A stretch of 64,000 nt of DNA, from the NCBI GenBank assembly GCA_030847615.1, contig JAUMIR010000004.1:85095001-85159000 (forward strand), read 5' to 3'. Under the pieces are notes generated by a model. It did not search any database. It was given only the letters and a program-made list of their open reading frames with translations, and had not been told where the DNA came from. Of the stretch, positions 60,858 through 64,000 are shown piece by piece. A program made the translations under genes and the position numbers. Source of the DNA: Gambelia wislizenii. Taxonomy: Eukaryota > Chordata > Lepidosauria > Squamata > Crotaphytidae. Each line of letters begins with the position of its first letter. The first letter of the stretch is position 1.

Positions 60858-61221
60858 AGAAAGTCCTGAATGTGGAGCTTATATCTGGTAATAGGGTGGG
60901 GAATTGACAGAAGAAAAGATCCTTAGTAGCTGTTATAACCTATTCTTTAGGACAATCTCTGAACTGAAAGCCTTCTGTATGATAGTGGGAAGTGTCATAC
61001 TCAGCAAAAATCTGATGTCCCCAGTGTCCTCAAGAGGTGTGACGTTGCCTGGAAAACCAGCGGTAAGGTAAAACTGGAAGGGCTTTAAAACAACATCTGC
61101 AAAGACCCAGTTTTTAAATGCAGGCTTTCCCTCCCTGAGCTCCATTGCAGGCTCTAGCTATCCTGGATGAGATGAGGAGAGCAGTTGTGGTAGCATGAAA
61201 AACAGAGCCCCATTCCCCCGA

Positions 61222-61223
<2 letters not shown>

Positions 61224-61276
<53 letters not shown>

Positions 61277-61278
61277 CT

Positions 61279-61311
<33 letters not shown>
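61224..61311. repeat. Compound microsatellite (CT)n-(CA)n
   Basis: About 25 uninterrupted CT units (61224-61273) are followed by a short spacer and 15 CA units (61282-61311). It lies in the presumed KCNA2 5' intron. Long pure runs like this are normally polymorphic. Confidence 0.95.
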
Positions 61312-61314
<3 letters not shown>

Positions 61315-63098
61315 TATATATTGTTTCAAGGTAGAGAATCATTAGTCTACACACCATTCAGCCTTTGTGTCGTTCATGCAGCCCGGCTGGTGCAGGGTCC
61401 GCTGCAGTGTGGTCTCCCTCTCCCTTGGTCTTCCTTCTCAGCAAAAGAAGCTGTGCCTCATACTCCCTGCCACACATAGCTCACCCAGCTGCAGCTAGGT
61501 CCACATCAAAGAAGCACTGGACTTCAGTCTGCATGCAGGACATATCCTGAAAAGGTCTGGTCCTAAGCCCCTGAAGAATATCCCATGTGGGTTCAAGGGC
61601 TCAGCCAGAAATCTCCCCTGAGATTTCCAGGTCCTCAGCACAATGCTGCATTGCCAGCTGTCCAGCCTCTGGCTTGGTCTAAGTGGATGCCCGGTTCCCT
61701 GATAGCCACAGGAGGCTATACAGTCCTCTTCTTGGGGGGTCCTGCTTTTTTCCTCTTCTTGTTGCTAAGCCCAACCAAAGATCTTTTCTTCCCCAAGAGA
61801 TACTCCCTGGCATCCCATCCTCAGCAGCAGACAGAAGCCTTCCTTACCCACTCACAGTCAGGATTCAAGAACTAAGGGAGGGGGAGGCAAGTGAAATACC
61901 ATCTTTTAGTCTTAGTCCCTAAGACAGAGATTTTTGCATGCGCCTGACCTGTTATCCTTCTTGATGCCCAACACCATCACCATCCCTTCAGGCTTGATTT
62001 CAGAGGCTCCTTTCATTGGATTTCCCCCCTGTCGCCTGACTCCTAGCCTCCCTTCTCCTTATGCATTAGAAAAATAGTACAACCCTGACAAAGCTTGCAG
62101 CCTTCAACTGCTATACTTAACCCCTGGTTTACCAAAGCAAAATCATACAAGGTTATCATATGGTCCTTTCTCTCCTCCCCCTCACCCTTCCCTCCTCCCT
62201 CCTCCTCCTTTGAATTGCTAAGAGAATCCATCCCCCTTGGGAACTGAGGGTTTTTAAGGCAATATTTCTGAATGCAAAATGGGAAGTGTAGTTTACAACC
62301 ATCCTTATGTGCACAAAATGGAACAAAACAAAACAAACCTTGATTTTTTTTAGATATTTCTTTCATTGTCTTAATATAACAACATTTCAAGATGTTTCAT
62401 TAGGTGGTTAGAATCTTCTGGCAGGTTAGTTTTTATTTTCACTGCGACATACATTCCACATCTTAATAATTATGGAAATTTTTATCACACAATGTTCACA
62501 GTGCCATCTCAGTTTAACATCTACCAAACGCTTCCCTCCCCCCTTCTGCCTATGCTATATTTCAACATTTCGTGCATCCTTGCTTCACAGTGCATGGAAA
62601 GAAAGAAAGAAAATGTTTGGTTGTCTCATGCAAGGAGATTTGGATAATCAAGATTTATTGGGGTCCTTATAATGGGTGATGAACCATATCAGGTAAATGC
62701 ATGCAATGGGGAACCTGACTGAAACCAAAATTAGAGCAGGCATGATGCATTCCACACACGACAGAGTGCTTAGCATAATTTCCAAAGGCATAGGTGCATG
62801 CACTGAGGGAAAGGCCGTGTTTGATTTACCCTTTTCAATCGAAATATGAAGCATCCATTTTCAGTTTGTGGTAAACCTCTATTTAACGGGGGGGGGGAGG
62901 AGAGAAGCAGCCTACAATTGGTTCTGCAGCTAGGCATGCAGCGAATACATAACAAGCTTTTGGTGCTGTGGTGCCCCTCCTTACCTGTGGATACAGGAAG
63001 CTAAACTTAAAGGAGACAAAGCTTAGAGACAAAATGGAAATGAATAGTGAACTTCACCATTCCTCATAACAAACTTAATCAACCAGAAAAGCTCGGGT

Positions 63099-63126
63099 GT
63101 TTGTTTGTTTGTTTGTTTGTTTGTTT
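63099..63126. repeat. (GTTT)n microsatellite
   Basis: About seven tandem GTTT units followed by a T run. It could be the poly(A)-like tail of a degraded retroposon on the opposite strand, but no body is recognisable. Confidence 0.85.
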
Positions 63127-63654
63127 TTTCTGGGAGGGGCAACCTAGAGATCATTGCTCAAGAAATAAATAGAGATATGCTGTGGTTTTAACATCTGTCT
63201 CTTATGTCTTACAAGCTGCTGCTGAAAGTAATAAATTCATTTGGTAAAAGCATGGAAATAATAGCATTTCTGTTGAGAAAATGCCTTAATCTGCAACTGC
63301 ATTGGGGTAGGGCTATATCTGGGGTTGCCAGGTCAACAGTATCCCATTCCTGGAGATTCAGGGCCACAACCTGAGACCAGAGGGCAGGTCCTTATGATGT
63401 CACAGGGCAAGGTTAGCGGCCCAGTACTGCTTCTGGGCCAGCTGATTGTAGAAATGAGCACAAGGGAAATCTAGGTAAAACCAGGCTAACCAGATAATAT
63501 GTAAAGGTCTGCATAGATCTCAAAGTGCTTCTTCATGCTTTTGATGGAATCATGTGTTGTGAATCTGTCAGAGCTTCAGAAGGTTATTTTTAACATCATG
63601 AACACTCAGTCCTGAGCTCACAAAGTCCAGAGCTTGGGAAAGTTCTGTCTTTAT

Positions 63655-63770
63655 CTTTGGACTGAAACTCCCAGAATCTCCCAGTCAGCATGGCCTTTAG
63701 TCTTACTGGCTGGTGGATTCTGGTAATACCCCCAAAAAAGGAACCTTTCCAAGCTGTGATCTCCAAAAGC
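63655..63770. repeat. Short self-complementary interspersed repeat
   Basis: GACTGAAACTCCCAGAATCTC opposite GTGGATTCTGGTAATACCCC, then GGAACCTTTCCAAGCTGTGA. Confidence 0.6.
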
Positions 63771-64000
63771 CTACCAAGGTTTTTGGTAGAAACATCTGTG
63801 GTGCCTCTGTTGGGACTATGCATTCAGAACCCTAACAGTACAAGTTCCTATAGGACTGGGACCAGAACGAGTATAGAATGTAGGGGACAGGCATGACCTG
63901 ACCCAGCGTCACCATGCAGCATCTTTGTTCCTCCACTGCTGACACCTGCTCCCTTCCCCATGCTTATTTTCCTGGTGCACCTATAAGTGCTGAGTGAATG

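Larger units (their letters stand above)
60160..64000 (-). other. KCNA2 upstream intron / promoter-side DNA
   Basis: No coding sequence is recognisable here. The stretch holds a (GA)n run at about 60841-60857, the CT/CA microsatellite at 61224-61311, a somewhat GC-richer block at 61370-61700, a (GTTT)n run at 63099-63126 and a short palindromic repeat at 63660-63770. KCNA2 non-coding 5' exons and the promoter would be expected in or beyond this stretch. None can be placed with confidence from sequence alone. Confidence 0.4.

Overview
The window is 64 kb of vertebrate nuclear DNA, most likely from a squamate reptile and plausibly an iguanian lizard. This rests on the repeat mix: CR1 LINEs ending in ATTCTATG-type tails, tRNA-derived SINEs of lizard type, a Penelope-like element with a GIY-YIG domain, pogo/Tigger-like TA-flanked elements, and many foldback DNA transposons. 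The species call is inference.

One protein-coding gene is certain. KCNA2 (Kv1.2, 499 residues) lies on the minus strand at 58482-59981 as a single uninterrupted coding exon. A strong 3' splice site sits 145 bases upstream of its ATG, and the short 5' leader carries two upstream ORFs. The 3' UTR probably runs to overlapping poly(A) signals near 57.6 kb. Upstream, 60.1-64 kb is intronic or promoter DNA with a long CT/CA microsatellite. In mammals KCNA2 lies between KCNA10 and KCNA3; here no second Kv1 coding exon occurs in the 58 kb downstream of KCNA2.

The rest (1-57.5 kb) is an intergenic repeat graveyard with datable nesting. One MITE family is recognised by TIRs like GGAGATTNTCA or GGACTTTATCA and 3-bp target duplications. 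It has about nine copies, has split a CR1, has landed inside a tRNA SINE, and has itself been hit by a solo LTR. A second MITE family (about 630 bp) has copies at 2.6, 12.2 and 43.8 kb. Small hAT-like palindromic MITEs lie at 36.3, 44.7, 51.6 and 53.5 kb; the 36.3-kb copy contains a foldback whose arms carry TTAGGG/CCCTAA-like telomeric sequence facing each other. At 15.37-16.33 kb a C-rich minisatellite contains ten copies of a 36-bp near-perfect palindrome. RT or ORF2 remnants are seen for CR1 (27.0-28.0 kb), Penelope (17.4-18.1 kb) and another LINE (10.1-10.6 kb).

A possible unannotated microprotein (71 residues, one membrane or signal segment followed by four cysteines) lies on the minus strand at 20137-20352. 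It is the only other open frame outside repeats that looks designed, and it is unproven.
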